A stretch of DNA of 64,000 nucleotides, taken from assembly GCF_910592395.1 (NCBI RefSeq), contig NC_088316.1, positions 12,464,001-12,528,000 of the forward strand. The letters are read 5' to 3'. The DNA comes from Lineus longissimus. Lineage: Eukaryota > Nemertea > Pilidiophora > Heteronemertea > Lineidae. Shown here one piece after another: positions 1-58,951 of the stretch (positions are counted from its first letter, which is position 1; each line of letters starts with the position of its first letter). A model generated the notes under the pieces. The model made no database searches, was not told the origin of the DNA, and saw only the letters and a list, made by a program, of their open reading frames with translations. A program made the translations under genes and the position numbers.

Positions 1-45417
<45,417 letters not shown>

Positions 45418-48400
45418 TGCGACTTAGGCAGCTATTCCAAATTGTTAAGAACAGAAAATATCCTTACAGTATCTGAATTCGCATATTACATTTCCAACCG
45501 AAGAAAACAGAAAACTCGAAGTGGCTTGATAAAGTTGGATCACTCACGTATGCTTATGACAAAGGAAGTTAGCTTTAGTCCTCAGTTGATATCAAAAGCT
45601 TATGAGTAAGTGGTTGATTTTATCCAGCGTTCTGAAGTTAAAAGACAATTCTGACAGCCTAAAAGTTGTCACGACTGTCAGTAGAGAAGAGGACGTATTG
45701 AAAAATCTGTCCTATTCCAATCATTAATGTCCTCACATTGTCCCAATGATATTAAATGCCTATGAGATAGGCCTATCTGTCACATTTTGATCCAAAGATT
45801 TGTTGTTCGTATTTGTTGGCAGGAGGCATATCAATTACCATATTTTCCTTCTCAGAGATGGAGATAAAACTCATGATACAAATGACCAATCCTCGCTTTT
45901 ATATCAATATAAACTTGCACTGCCACTCCCACCTAAAAATTGTCAGAATGGAACATCCAAAAAAGTTTCCAAATCACTCGTGGCAAACTCACTTGACAAG
46001 CTTTTTCTACGCCATCGACTTGTAAATGATAATTCCTTGTTAAACACACCTCTAGGCAATGGCGTCCACATAACATGATAGAGTCACGATATGTTCTTTT
46101 TTATGAGGACACTTATCCATGTTGTACAAGTCAGAGTATCGACATCTAAAATAAGAGAACCAAATCAAATTTTTTTCGAAGCCTAATTCCACTTTCAGCG
46201 GTTTCCATTTTGTCACTTTGGCAGGCCTTATTTTATTTCCCTGAATGGATTCTTCTCCTATTGATTAAACCATTAGGTAAAACATTTTGGCACCTTCATG
46301 AACATATATGTAAAATACGCAAAAATAATGCACCAACGAAAATTTTGTAGTTTAGTTCTCCACACTGACCAATCACAAAAGCTCCACTTGTAACCAGACA
46401 GAGATACAGTCCAAATCACAAATGACATACCATAAATCGTGTCATTGACGTGCTATCCAGCATAAATCCCGCATAGGTCTAGGTCGTGCGTAACTCATGT
46501 GTAAGTCTACATAATATACGTGGAACATCAAGAGATTAAAGCGTGTCATTGGCACGCGACTCGTACTTACGTGCGTGTCACAGATGAGGAGCGGGAGAGA
46601 TATCAATTGTGATTTGGACTGTCACAGCAAAGTTTGAGCCCTGTTCACATGACTTTAGCTTGTGATAGCTCAAATTGCACAAAATGTAGGCATACTCCTT
46701 TATCCAGAATCTAAGAGAAAAAAACATTCCAAAAAGATACAAGCAATGAGATTTAAGACACCTGGTAGAAAGCCAAGAACTGGAAGTGCTCATCAATTAC
46801 AAACATCTTTGTAGCAATTAATTATGGTTCACCTTTTACATGTATGTTTATGAAAGTATGAAGCGAGGTATTTTACGCTGTAAAGATTGGTAAACAAGAA
46901 AGAAAGATTAGCCCGTTGAAGTTTAGATGAAATCATTCAGAAACAGCTTGACAGCTTCCATGCAGCGCGAATGGCCTTGACTCCTGTCTGTGTTTTTTCT
47001 TCGTGACACAATCATCTATCTCCAAGCCATCAACCAAGTACAGCATGTCCAAAAAAAACTGTTCATCAAATGATTGAGTACCTATCCTCGTGGATTCCAG
47101 TCATAAGCACATCTAGTCTTGGAGACTGTACAAATACATCAGAGAAAGAAGACAGCGCCTATTCCAAATACTTATATCTGATGGCTGTGAGTCCTAATAT
47201 TGATTGATTCCTTCAAACAGATGAATGTGATTGCAGAGTCAAACCTAGAGTTGCTGAGAGCCATAAACGAAAGCCAACTGTTGCTATCCAAAATTCCAGG
47301 ATCCTTCACACCATACCAAATGTTACTTATCACAGCAAAACTAGGAGATAATGAAAGTGACTCAGATTGCAGACAATACAGTGAAATGAACAACCAGCCC
47401 GTCTTAACCTACCAAACTTGGAGCAACATGCGCCTGGGTTTGCTGTGTCGGGTGACAAATACTAACTGTAGCAAGAATTATGCAGGCAACATACCTCTAA
47501 CACAATAACCCATGAACACAATAGGGCCATAAGGTCGGTACGGAAATGCAACAACCTGTTCATTTGATATCTAACAGCATACCTGCTGCCTGAGTAGTAT
47601 CAGCTGATATCCGGCTATCATACCCAGGGCCAACGACCAACAGTTTGTTGGCAAAGTTTCAGGAGAAGCAAGCCACAGCATCAAGACACTAAAGTAACGA
47701 AACCTAACAAGAGCAGATGCTCTGAAGTGATCAAGGAAGTCATCATCCATCATCAATCGAATGTAGACTCATCCCAAGAAGATAAAGCAGATGAGACAAT
47801 GATCTTCAGGCAGCTGTGAATAGATGGGTTTAGAGCAGAAGGAGGAAGGATTCAGCCTTTTTGTCCAAGAGACTGACCAAAGTGCTGTGATTGTGTTTTC
47901 TTTGCAACCTGCAAAGGACCAATGACAACATGATGCATGATTCCAATTCGACTGTTCGGGGTTGGCTTTCCAACCACAATCGTCATGTTGCCAAGGCTTT
48001 GTCATAAGTTGCAGCGATTAAAATCACTTTTCTGCAGGGCGCCTTAACAAACCTTCACATTATTGAGAGGAGAAAAGGCTAGGACCGTATATGACAGCAA
48101 GAAAACAAGGCTAGCTAGCATAGCCATAACAATTTTTAAACATTTCATAGAATTGAATATTCTGTCCATTTGAGCTGCCATTGGTGACCACTGAAAATGG
48201 AGTGATGGCACTAATATCATCGCCTGAAGCCACAGCCACACCAAAATTTGATTATGCTCTCTCTTGGGATATCAACTGTCAAAATAATCACAGCTCAAAG
48301 GCCATCAGAATTTGATGAAACTGTCACCTCAAGCTGATACGCCATGTCCGTTCAAACTCGTATAATGGCAATGAAGAACCAGGGGCCTTATTACCGCTGA

Positions 48401-49002
48401 ACCTAGATCGATAGCCTGACAGACACCTGTTTAGGGGTAATGAGCCTCACTCGTGGTTTCTAATCTTGCCAAAACTGCATTAGGCATTCAGATATGACTT
48501 GGCCACTTTGACGAAATTGAATTAATACTTTTATATCAGTAGAGACTGAGGAAATTATCAATTCTTTTGAGGTAACTTATTTCTGAATGAAGTTAAGACA
48601 CCAATAGACCGATCGAGTTTTAAAGTGGATTTTGCACAGCCAGCTATTCAGCATACTCTTTACATTTTCTCGGGCGGTGAAAATGTACTTATCATTTTCT
48701 GTTTAAAAGTCCGGCGCAGATCAGTCAGCTTGATTCGGCCTGAAGAACATGTGGACAATAGCCAAATAGGCCTACAATAGGGTTTGGGGTTCCGCCCCGA
48801 AGCTTGATCGTATGACTTGATGATGCAGCATTTGCTTTGAGAAGGGCATTGCTTTGCTCATGTGAAATTCGTTTTAAGTTGGGTGTAAGGGGTCACTTGC
48901 CAGTTGGCGGTTGACGTCGTCATGAGACAAATGGGAAATGACTGCCATCATGTTGTAAAAACATGCTGATGTCATTGAACCAGCCAAGCGGAGGCTGTCT
49001 GT
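45418..49002. other. No recognised gene; one MITE at 46405-46622
   Basis: If exon 1a is the most distal first exon this is 5' flanking DNA. If not, it is intron. Open frames of up to about 100 codons on either strand show no recognisable similarity. Confidence 0.5.
46405..46622. mobile_element. TA-type MITE (CAGTCCAAATCAC family), full length
   Basis: 218 bp, TACAGTCCAAATCACAAATG to CAATTGTGATTTGGACTGT. The terminal inverted repeat is about 23 bp. The right TA has mutated (CTGTCAC). Confidence 0.9.
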
Positions 49003-49005
49003 GCT

Positions 49006-49224
49006 TTAAGGCCTACGCTATACATAAGAAATTGAAATTTGTAATTGAATTTTCAATTTTCAAATTTCTAATTGTGTTAATACGTTGTAAACATATAAAT
49101 TTCAGCATTGCCACTGAATAGACAAATGTACAAATACTATAAAGGCCAAGTTTAGCAGCATTGTGTATAACTGCATTTCTATTTTCCTGGACCACCTGTA
49201 CTTATGAACGGCGTACGCCTTTAA
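49006..49224. mobile_element. TTAA-type MITE with GGCxTACGC ends
   Basis: 219 bp, TTAAGGCCTACGCTATACAT to GAACGGCGTACGCCTTTAA. Near-palindromic termini and intact TTAA borders. The right subterminal GCATTTCTATTTTCCTGGAC is shared with 14015-14263 and 26998-27238. Confidence 0.85.
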
Positions 49225-49402
49225 CAGATCTGGGTATAATGTACCCTCCTCATGCACTCGTCACTTCCAGATTTAGTCAAAAGAGTGACAGTAAGTTTCC
49301 GTAGCCTTCTAATTCTGGACCAACGCACCGCGACAATGTCAGACCTAGACATGTTCTGTCACATCAGACTTCTGAGTGTCGATGGGTAACCCAGTTTTCA
49401 GA

Positions 49403-49546
49403 TACAGTAGAACCTCTCTACAAGGACACCCAAAGAACTGACAAATGCTGTCCTTGAAGTGTCATGATCCTTTGGGAACAAAACCATTGTCCCTAACAGA
49501 GTGTGTCCTACTAAAAGAAGTGTCCTTTAAGGAAGCTTCCACTGTA
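49403..49546. mobile_element. TA-type MITE, CAGTGGAACCTCCCTT family, copy 3
   Basis: 144 bp, TACAGTAGAACCTCTCTACA to GGAAGCTTCCACTGTA. Interior diverged from copies 1 and 2 but same layout. Confidence 0.8.
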
Positions 49547-50025
49547 TACCAAAGGTGGCAGACAAATTATCTGAGGTGTTCTTTGGGGTAGATCAATATG
49601 CCCCTGGGGATATTAGAGCAAGACTGTTCTACTGTCATCGCCAGACCTGCCTCAGGTACAATTGGTAAAGGTGAATTTGATATTTATGAGACAAAACCAC
49701 TGTGACATTTTCGAGATGTCAAAGTATTGGGTTATCTACTTCTTGCATGTCTTGTAAAGTACAGTAGAGAGTTATAAGTACAATGAGTTCGTTCAATATT
49801 AAACACTTCGGTACTGACAATGGGAATGGCTGCCTCAAATTCCAGAGAACCTCCTGGATATTTTTTAAAGCAGATTTCAGGGGCTGATCTAGGAGTATGT
49901 GAAAGGGGTAGTCTAGGTGTTTAATCAATTTTCTAAAATCAAAGGGGGACTAAGCTCAGTGCCTCACCCCTGGATCTACCAATGTCGAGACATGATCGAT
50001 TTCCGGCCGAGTCACTGCTTTGAGT

Positions 50026-50180
50026 TTAAGTGAGCGCCATCCGGTTGCTCTTTGAAACCCCAGATGGATTTCTGTGGATGCCGGGTAATAATATGGCATC
50101 CCAAAAACTCTTCGAGCAGGGTAACCTGGAAAAGCGCTATATAAGTATTCAATATTATTATTATTATCATTATTATTATT
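50026..50180 (+). mobile_element. CR1/L2-like LINE 3' tail
   Basis: GGTAACCTGGAAAAGCGCTA, TATAAGTATTCAATATT and a (ATT)n microsatellite at 50148-50178. The GCGCTATATAAGT-ATT tail is characteristic of LINE 3' ends of this clade. No coding part left. Confidence 0.65.
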
Positions 50181-52906
50181 TACCTAGACTACCATACTGT
50201 AGAATCTGGGCTGTTTTTGTATCCAAGTAAAGTAACCCCCATCAGCTCAGCTGGGCAGAAGCAAATTCATAGATTGCTCATACATTTTTCAGAGCTTCTG
50301 GGATGTGAACAACCACCTTGGTGTTCATTGACATCCTGTCAGTCAAGCTAAGCCTCGACAGATTTCAGTTGGTATAGTACAGTGCAGTAATCAGTCAGGC
50401 AAGGATCGCAGAACAGCAGGTTGTCACCATGACAAGCTATTTCGCCTGGACACACGCCAATTAGCCTACCGCCATGTCAGGGATCCTAACGCACTCTCAC
50501 TGTTACCTGTGTCATTTCTAAAGATAGGCTTGCGACGAAAAGCCCATATCTATAAATGCCTTTTTACTTTCAATGATACGTGAATTCCAATGTTTTCGGT
50601 CAGTTGCCAATTGGTGTAATACCAGTTGACCATTGATAAGGTTTAGGCAAGTGTAAGCGAAGCTAGATCTAGCTATTTCCGTCAAACTCCCCTGTGATAC
50701 CACACTGTGGTATCTCCATGGTACAGTCAATTCAGGGAGTTGCGAAGGGGTTGTCACCCAAATCGACGGAACTAGCCTAAATTGGCGGAACTAGCTCGAA
50801 TTGGCAACAACTCGCCCTTCAGGTATCCTTGCTTGACATGGTGATTGGGACACTGATATTAGGAACCTTGCTGAACAACAAGAAAGAAAATTGTTGAAGA
50901 TAGGAGGCTTGTCAACTGACAGGTATTAACCTCTCGGGCATTTCTCTGCAACATTATCAATATTCTTCATCCGACAAGGCAATGACACTTTCCTGTCAAC
51001 CGCAGAATGGTAGATAATGGGCTGCAACTGATCACCTTTTCTTGCGACAACAAAATTGTTGTTACTTTAAGAGGAGAAATGTTGTCAACAGCATTATGGA
51101 AAAAAACACTTTCTTCAAGCTTAGTGAGGCAAGAAAGCTCTCAGAATGGGCTATCTCCCCTGGTCGATACCAGATGTTTGACACAGCTAAAAGCCATCAC
51201 CAGAACTCTCTTGGGCACGACAATTCTCGTAAAAATACTTTCCATGCACCGACTTAAGCCGCCTTTATTTATTTCAAAGGCCAAGGTAAAACATGGCGTC
51301 GTAACCAATGGGTATATTGGTGTCGCTAACCCATTGTCTATCCAGATTGAACATGTTGGATGGCATCTAAACAACCATTTACTCATTTCAGGCTCAATAT
51401 TCAGAATCGGCCTTAATAGATTGGTGAAACGAATGTTTATTCACTGGGTCCAGACGCAAAAAATATGACACAATATAAACTGAGCTCTGTGCAGGACAAT
51501 ATGACAATTCATATAATGATAAATGCACAATTCAAAACCATTTCATATTAAATCCAAGCAATTCCTATAAATCACACAAAAAATAAACTTGATATTTGGT
51601 CAATCTATTCAAGCCCAAATGACTGCTGCACAATGAAAATAGGTCTGGGATCTGAATGCAGAAATCTTCAAAAAAGTCCTAACCATCGAAATAGTAAAAT
51701 GTTTTCTGATGGACATCCGACTAATTCATGTACACATGGCCTACTTCTAAGCTAATTTGGCAACTGAAAGGATGTTTTTTCTCACATGATAATGTCGAAA
51801 CTTCATTTCAACTAGAAAATATATGGCATTGATAGATGGCTTTGCACTCTTCATATGGCTGATAACAATACAAAATGGCACTCTGATTTTAGGAAATTTC
51901 ACACTGAAGATAATTGAAATGGCAAGGGCCATTGTGAATGACCAAGATTGAGCCATTTGAAGGAAAATACTGATAACTTTTCCTATTCACCTTAGGCTCG
52001 TCTTGCCTGCAGTGCCATTTTTCATGAAATGGAGTATAGTACTCAATCCCAGACATCAGAAACTGATTTACAAATAAATCCCACAGGAAAAGTGGTAATA
52101 TCAGGTGGTCGTACATACCACGGCCTGGCTTCAAACATGCCGACCCATCAAAGAATCCAGGAAAGTTGAACAGACTTGAAGCCTGCAATGCACATGAACT
52201 CAAATAAGATATGCTCTGGAGCGGAAAACAGAAAATATGAGAATGCAGAGAAAAATCACTTCGTACAACACACTCCACCATGACAAAACAACAAAAGATG
52301 GAAAAGATGAAAAATACCCGGTCAGTCAACAGAGAGGCAAAGAAGAAACTATATCCAGAATATTATGGCACTGGTCCAGAAAGCGAATGTCCAATGATAT
52401 AGGCAAGCAACTGGTACAAATCATCACAGGAACATGTGATCCAGAAAAAAATCACAAGATTAGGATCCAGCAACTATCACAAGAAGATTAGGATCCAGCA
52501 AAATATCACAGAATGGTAACTTCACAACTCACAGAAACCTGTCTCACAGCTTAGCACAGTGCATCCTCCGAAAACATTTGCACTGAAAAGCAGTGGTTTA
52601 GTGAGTAAATCTATCCACAAGCAGAACATCAAATGGCCAATAACCGACTTGTTGGATGCCGACGGCAATCATACCAAACTCTTTGAGTAAAATATCCACG
52701 CTGAACTTCCCCGTATAATCCATATCACCAACCATGCATAACAAAAGTAGAAGGTATGCTAACTCCACAAAAAGACTGTGAAGCTTGCTCTGAAAGCAGT
52801 GGTCAAGAATTAGAAATTTGTACATCCATCCTTCCACTCAACTCGAACAAGCAATACCTGTCTGCTTGCGCACAAAGTGAACTGTGAGCCGATGGAATCC
52901 TGTGGC
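50181..52906. other. No recognised gene
   Basis: Contains 146- and 153-codon open frames (51889-52329 minus; 51007-51468 plus) that I do not recognise and that lack codon structure or splice context. The 51007-51386 region is open on both strands, which argues for low information content. Confidence 0.5.
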
Positions 52907-53540
52907 TCAAAGCAATAACATTCTGCACTCGTAATGGTTCGACTCGCAGGTTATCAATGAATGACTATGATTGTGAACAGGGCAAATAAAATGCTGACGT
53001 TGTTCCCATCCATTGAGTGAGGGCTTTTTCGTCTTGGACAGTACCCTGGTCCAGCAATGGCCAGTCCTAAGACGAATGATCGTGGTCACCTCTTTTCTGT
53101 CTATGTCTGGGAAAGTGTTGCAAGGTCCCCTCTTTTCTCTTGCCAGTTGTTCTTGTGGGCCTGTTTCAAAAGTGTCTTTACTTCCCTGTAGGAGGTACTG
53201 GTGATTCTTCCTGATGTTGTCGGCTTCCATCTTTGGCAAGAAGATCAGCTTGGTCATTTCTTGGGATGTCACAGTGGGCAGGGATCCATTGTATCACAAC
53301 TCTGCCGTTCTGTGAGAGGCTCATGAGGCGGACACTGAACTCTGGCTGTGGCCCAGTGCAATACATAGTCAGTAATTTGATCCAATTCTGGTTCCAATCT
53401 GGTGCTTGGACTTTTGAAGATCTGGAGCAGGCCTAACAGTCTTTGCCTCCCTGGGTCAACTTGATCCTTTTCAGGATCCAACTCTGCAAGCACCACAGAA
53501 CTACAGTGGTTGACATAATCACTTACTGATATCAAATTCC
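52907..53540 (-). pseudogene. Non-LTR retrotransposon fragment, RNase H region, frameshifted
   Basis: Frame 1 (53366-53178) reads NGRVVIQWIPAHCDIPRNDQ then ADLLAKDGS, the end of a LINE-type RNase H domain (WxPAHCGIPGNExADxLAKxGS). A second frame (53272-52907) continues with LIFLPKMEADNIRKNHQYLL and VTTIIRLRTGHCWTRVL, corresponding to the region just after RNase H (FRLRTGHC motif). The two frames differ by one base, so the copy is dead. Clade (I/Ingi/R1/Jockey-like) not resolved. Confidence 0.8.
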
Positions 53541-54719
53541 AAGTTGCAAGTGATTGGCATTGTTTGTTTCTATGGCTGCCAATGTTGGTGGTCTGTAGTC
53601 ATAGGGAAGCATGGTTTATCCGGCAAGGTAGGATTTCTTGACCCTCCTGGGAGACAAATCCTTGAGATAGGGGTTTTCCATTTCCAACTTGCCAAGGATG
53701 GATAGGTCAAAGCAGCATGCTTTCAAACACTCAAATGACCTTCCATAGTCACAGGAGACAAAGGAAACTGTACGCAACTGTCACAATTTTCAAACTTTTT
53801 TGCTTCCTACTAATATGATTTAGCTAATAGGGCAACACAAACTGTTCCCTGCCATCACAAAGCAAGTCCCAGAGAGCCAAGCAACACTGCATAGGCCTAA
53901 AAAACAACCTGACAACAAACTCAAATTCCAAGTTAACACAGTATATCCATCTTCTAACTATCCCAAATTCCTGGAAACAATCACTCAGAGTGCTGAGCAG
54001 CAACAGTACTCAACTCCTTTGAAAGTTGTGCTATCCACATAATCAAATCAAAGAGTGGCTGCAGAAATTACATCTTTTACCAGTTTACCTCTTCAATCAA
54101 CTTGTACCCAGAATAGATTCATCTTCAAAGCTGGACTTTGCAAACCATTATCACAAACAAGGCACAAAATCGACATATCCATACAAGATTATCGACACTA
54201 CAAAGATGTTCTCCTAGATAATGTTCACCTTCAGCATGGCATACAAACTATGCCAAAGCATCATCAAACCTAGATATCCAAATGCAAGTTTCAAATATCA
54301 ATTTATTATGAGAAATAATGGCCCATGAAACTGATCCCCAGGCCTAGATAATGGGCCTGGTAATAGTAATGCTGGCAAGGATGATATATGAGCATGGCAA
54401 GTCCAGACGAGCAACAGTAAATCACCTTTCCACGACAGTAAATTGAAACCTTCCACAACTGTAAATAAAACTTTTTATGAATTTTTTTTTTAATCAAAAT
54501 TCAAACCACAAGATTAGATCAGATTGCCCGTTTTTGCTGTCTGTTTCCAATCGTGGTTAACAGTTCAGTTCAAAAGTAATATTCTTTTTACCAACACATT
54601 TGTCTGACATGCATTTTCCCCAGATGCACACGCTCGCAAGTAAGTCAGGCAGACAAAAAGATATTCTAGAGAGTTTCAATGAGTTCAGTTGGCAAGTTTA
54701 TGGTGTTTTCATTCAGTTG

Positions 54720-55215
54720 TTAACCCTATAACACCTAGAGCCACTGCCAGCGCAAGTGCTTATTCCCCTAGGCCCCGACGTGATTTTAGCTGGAAATCAC
54801 ATTTTTTGCGATTGGTTCAGTTTTTTTACAAAATGACATAGGTGAACTTCCAAATACTGTATTATAAGTCCCGTTTATTTAAAAGAAGATGAAATTCCCT
54901 ATTAGATAGGGTACATCCAAATCGGAATCAAACAAACGATCCATATCAGCAATTCAAATGTCCAACCTGAATTTACTGGCTTGAAGAGAAACAAAAACTT
55001 AATCGTCAAATATCACAAAAACTTCTATAGCAACCACCATTGTTCATCCAGGCATTTGAAAGCTTAAGTTTCATAGATTAATAATAGGCGGCGCTCTGAA
55101 GGAGATCGGTAGCTAAGCGCGCGAAATTTGAATATGGGTGTGCGGGCGTCACAGGGCGCCTCCAGTGAGATCGGCGCCGGGCGTCATAGGGCGCCTCCAG
55201 GTGTTATAGGGTTAA
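54720..55215. mobile_element. TTAA-type MITE with CCCTATAACACCTRGAG ends
   Basis: 496 bp, TTAACCCTATAACACCTAGA to CTCCAGGTGTTATAGGGTTAA. A 17-bp terminal inverted repeat with one mismatch; both TTAA borders intact. The right subterminal region repeats GGGCGTCA-AGGGCGCCTCCAG twice. Non-coding, piggyBac-like by ends (inference). Confidence 0.9.
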
Positions 55216-56589
55216 ATTGGCCCAAACCACCAAGTTTGGAGTACACATACAAAGGCTAAAGGTTGATTGAGATCAAATCAGTTCCTATTCTACAATTAGA
55301 AACCCGATGGATAATTTTAGAGTTCAGCTGGGTAATCTCAAACCACAGGATTACTAAGGAAAGGGATGGTGTGGGGTGCATCTTGTCTCAACCTTTGAAG
55401 TTGAAAGTGGAGGCTTACTATTTATTAGTAATGCTTGTAATTAATAGGTGGGGAAGTAAATCATGATTAATCACGAAATAAACACAAACAAATCATGATT
55501 CATTGATTTCCAGTTATAGATTTCGTGGGATTAGGAAATTATGGAATATGGCAGTCAGGTTCACTTCTTGGTTGTGTGGAATAGATCATTCAAAATGGCC
55601 AAAGCGGCAGCCATCTTGACCTCGACTAGCAGTGAGAAGAGGAGGCTACATCATTCACGTAGCATATAGGAAATCTTCCAGAGGCTTTACCGACAGTGTT
55701 GAAAATAAAGATCCCCAAGAAGAAGGTTTTCAGAGCTCTTTCCACACGCCAAGAGACAAATAGTGTTTTTACACCATTTTTTGCTTGACTGTATCCAAAT
55801 GAGACCACAAACTGAATGTCTTTGTGAAAGAAAAGGCCTATATGCAGGGTAACCATATTTTCCTTGCCAAAGTGCTTTGGCATCCCGAAGTGCTTCAGTT
55901 GGGGGCAAGAGGAGAAGGGATAGGATGCGTGTCAGATAGCTTGATGCAGTGAAGCGAGATGGTGTGGCAGCTGGTTTTGGTGAAGACTTGTTGGAAGCAA
56001 GCAAAAGTTGGTGAAGGCCCCTCGCAGTTTTGATGGTCCAGATCATCACTCCAATATTGATTCTACCTCAATATATCACATTCAGTGATGACAAGTAGGC
56101 AAGCCTTACTAAAAATTTATTGAAATTTTATAGTCACTGCCTTGATAGATGTAACATAAAACTTACAATCTCTTTTTTTGTAATGTAAGCATTGATCAGA
56201 AGATGAAATACAAATGCATTATGATCCTTACAGAAGACATATAAATGGAAACATGAGCACCAAATAATGCACCAGGAGGATAATGTTGATGATTGGTCTG
56301 CAGATAACCCTTAGATGACTTGCAATTTATAGCAGACGTTCTGATATCTGCAGCCCTTGTTATTTTTCAAATGTCAAAGATGAGTCCCAATAATTGCTCC
56401 AAGATAGGGGCTGTGATTACTTTAATGTATCTAAATGTGAAAGCAACATGCTTCTTTGATGTTTGACTTGCACAATAAGACCAGGACTAAGATGATGAAA
56501 GATGTAAAAGGAAGCGCGGAAGATTATGCTGATTAATGGTCCTCAAGGAAGACTGAGTCTCACAGAGTTGACTATAAGATATGATGATC

Positions 56590-56980
56590 GTTGAAGAGAT
56601 TCATCCGTCATGTAGTAATCAAGTCAGAATAGAGATTCTTCAATCAATTACAAAGCATTTGAGTGTTAGAGAACTAACCTCCAAACTTACGACGTCAACT
56701 GTCCATCGAGATCATCGACCAGGAGTCACGAAAACTCCACTGGAAGATCAGGGAGGCAGTGCACATACAACTCCAGAAAGCCAAGCCGAACCGAAACGAT
56801 GGATGGGAGCTCCCAAGGCCTACCTACCACTGCTCCGTAAGGAGGCGAGGGGGAGGGAAATCTACCCTCTTAAACCATTACAGACCTTATCTCCAACCAG
56901 CTTTGCCCATCCACAAGTTTTGGCGGGATCTCCCAGCTGATGACCTCATCCTACCATTGATGCCGCGATATTGACAGGAC
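56590..56980 (+). pseudogene. Penelope-like / GIY-YIG-type retroelement C-terminal fragment
   Basis: In one frame HRPGVTK leads, after a frameshift, to REAVHIQLQKAKPNRNDGWE then LPRPTYHCS. This resembles the conserved tail KEAIHIRxxxPxLNRDGGxxLxxxYxxLL found after the endonuclease region of Penelope-like and related retroelements. At least one frameshift and no upstream reverse transcriptase, so a dead fragment. Confidence 0.6.
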
Positions 56981-57161
56981 TAACAAGATGTGACAACCTC
57001 CAAGAAGACTATCTTGCGGCAGACACCCAATTTATGACTACACGTTGTCATTCACACAGTCAAACCTGTCGCAGCTGAATCTTTGTCCCCTCGCCTCTAT
57101 CCACATATTTCTTTCAGCATGATAAGCGAAGTAATTTTTTTGGACAAAATGTTCTCCATTA

Positions 57162-57568
57162 TTAACTCTTTCAGTGCCAAGGACGTACATGTACGTCCTA
57201 AATATTAAGGTATTTTAGTTCCTCCAGACGACACCAGATGTCCCCAGCTACTCAAATGTGGTTCATATGGTTTCTCTGGCCTGGGGCGTCCAAATTGAAT
57301 AATTTTTTCGACTGAGAGGGTGGGGTGGGGTTTGCCACCCCTCATTTTAGGTGAAAAATGGTGAAAATCGGCCAAAAATACCACTCCCTCAAAAAAATTT
57401 AGAACATAATCCTAGTATGCCCCTACTTATTACTGCTGTTTTATTGAAACAGGAGGTAAAGACAAAGGTTTTGAAGAATTTTGATGAGTGTATCTCAATT
57501 ATTTTTGTGAGATTTTGGGTAGTGACAATGCCCAAAAATGCCCAAATCCTGGGCACTGAAAGAGTTAA
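57162..57568. mobile_element. TTAA-type MITE with CTCTTTCAGTGCC ends
   Basis: 407 bp, TTAACTCTTTCAGTGCCAAG to TGGGCACTGAAAGAGTTAA. A 13-bp terminal inverted repeat; both TTAA borders intact. The left subterminal GGACGTACATGTACGTCC is a perfect palindrome. Confidence 0.9.
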
Positions 57569-58584
57569 GATGACTATCACAATCAATCCTAATGCCATTA
57601 CACAGAGACCTAACACCGAAAACCAAAATCTCATCACATTATTCAATCAGCACCTGCCGCCACAAAATGATGTTTTTTTAATAACACGAATCACGATTTT
57701 TTGACGTGGCGTGGGAGTAGCCTGTGGTTCCGTTGATAATCACAGTCAAAGTACAGCCCACAACGGTATAGTAGGACAAAGAAGGGATTGGTATTGGCAA
57801 GAATTGATTCTTGCTAAAGTGTTTTTCATATCATTCTGGCCAAGGTACTTAGTTGAACTCAGGAATGTGACCAGATAACATTTACCAAACGATAATGGTG
57901 TTGCACAACACTAGATTATCCTAAAGGTAGGGCTAACCAGTGTTCTATCACGTTCTCAACTAGTTGGTTAAGATGACACCGGCTGCCCAGGGCTGTGTAA
58001 CATTCCCATTTGTGATTACATTTACGTGACAACAGGTCAGTCAGTACCTTTGGCCAGATCTATCTGAAAAACACTTTAACGGTGAGGTGGTCATCTTAAA
58101 GAGATCCAGTCGTGACACAAGTCTATATTGTACTTCATGATTGTCCCTTACGCCTTGACCCCAAGGTGAACAACTGCTATATACGTGCTGCTCTAACCTT
58201 TCTCAGATTACATCAAGCTCTGCCAATCAAGAAATGTCACAGTCACATTCAGTGGACAGCGTGGGCATCATATAGGGATGGATTGTAACCCATCAGATGG
58301 ATCAAAGCCGGTAGGAATTGCCCATGTTAGAGACCTGCTTTTAATCACCATGTGTTACACTCTCATCAGTCCTTAACACAAAAGAATGAAAAGAAAATCG
58401 CACAAGTAGGAAAAAGTCAAGATATTGATAAGATATCGATCTGATCACGATACCTTTACTTCGGATGATGAGCACGATGACAATGACAGCTGATACGCCT
58501 GATGTAAGAGAAGCTTTATAGATAATCGAGACGAGAGATGATACCCTGAGATGTTATCGTCATACGTCAGTAAATGTCACTTAC

Positions 58585-58621
58585 TCCAGATGACCTTTTT
58601 CACCGATTCATAACTACGCAT
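58585..58621 (-). CDS. Candidate further first exon (12 codons), weak
   Basis: TAA-AAG-ATG opens MRSYESVKKVIW and stops at TGGA|GTAAGT in phase 1, which would join exon 2 in frame. The resemblance in length and basic character to the short vertebrate DLC1 first exon is suggestive, but with 12 codons this can be chance. Confidence 0.3.
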
Positions 58622-58951
58622 CTTTTAATTTCTAAAGACAGATGCACTGATGCTTTGAGGGATGGCTCTGATGCTGTACGAGGCATGACGTGCCCTTTGT
58701 TTTGTTACATCATGTATTGCCACAAAAAAAAGATAATCAAAATGATTTAAAACCGCTGCAATGAAAAGCAGGGATTGCCAACGAAAACAGTTTATTTACT
58801 GTTCATTGTGAAGAGAAATTCAAAGCTGCACCCTGCTTGTTTGTACATGTAGCCGAGATGCTGGAAGCTAAGCGTGGGTGTGACCATTAGGGCCACTTTC
58901 TCGTTGTAACAGATCCTTTATTTGCTGAAAGCAACATAAAGAAGGATATAG

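Noticed and set aside
51007-51468. 153-codon plus-strand frame
   Set aside because: No recognisable similarity, no splice or promoter context, and part of the stretch is also open on the other strand.
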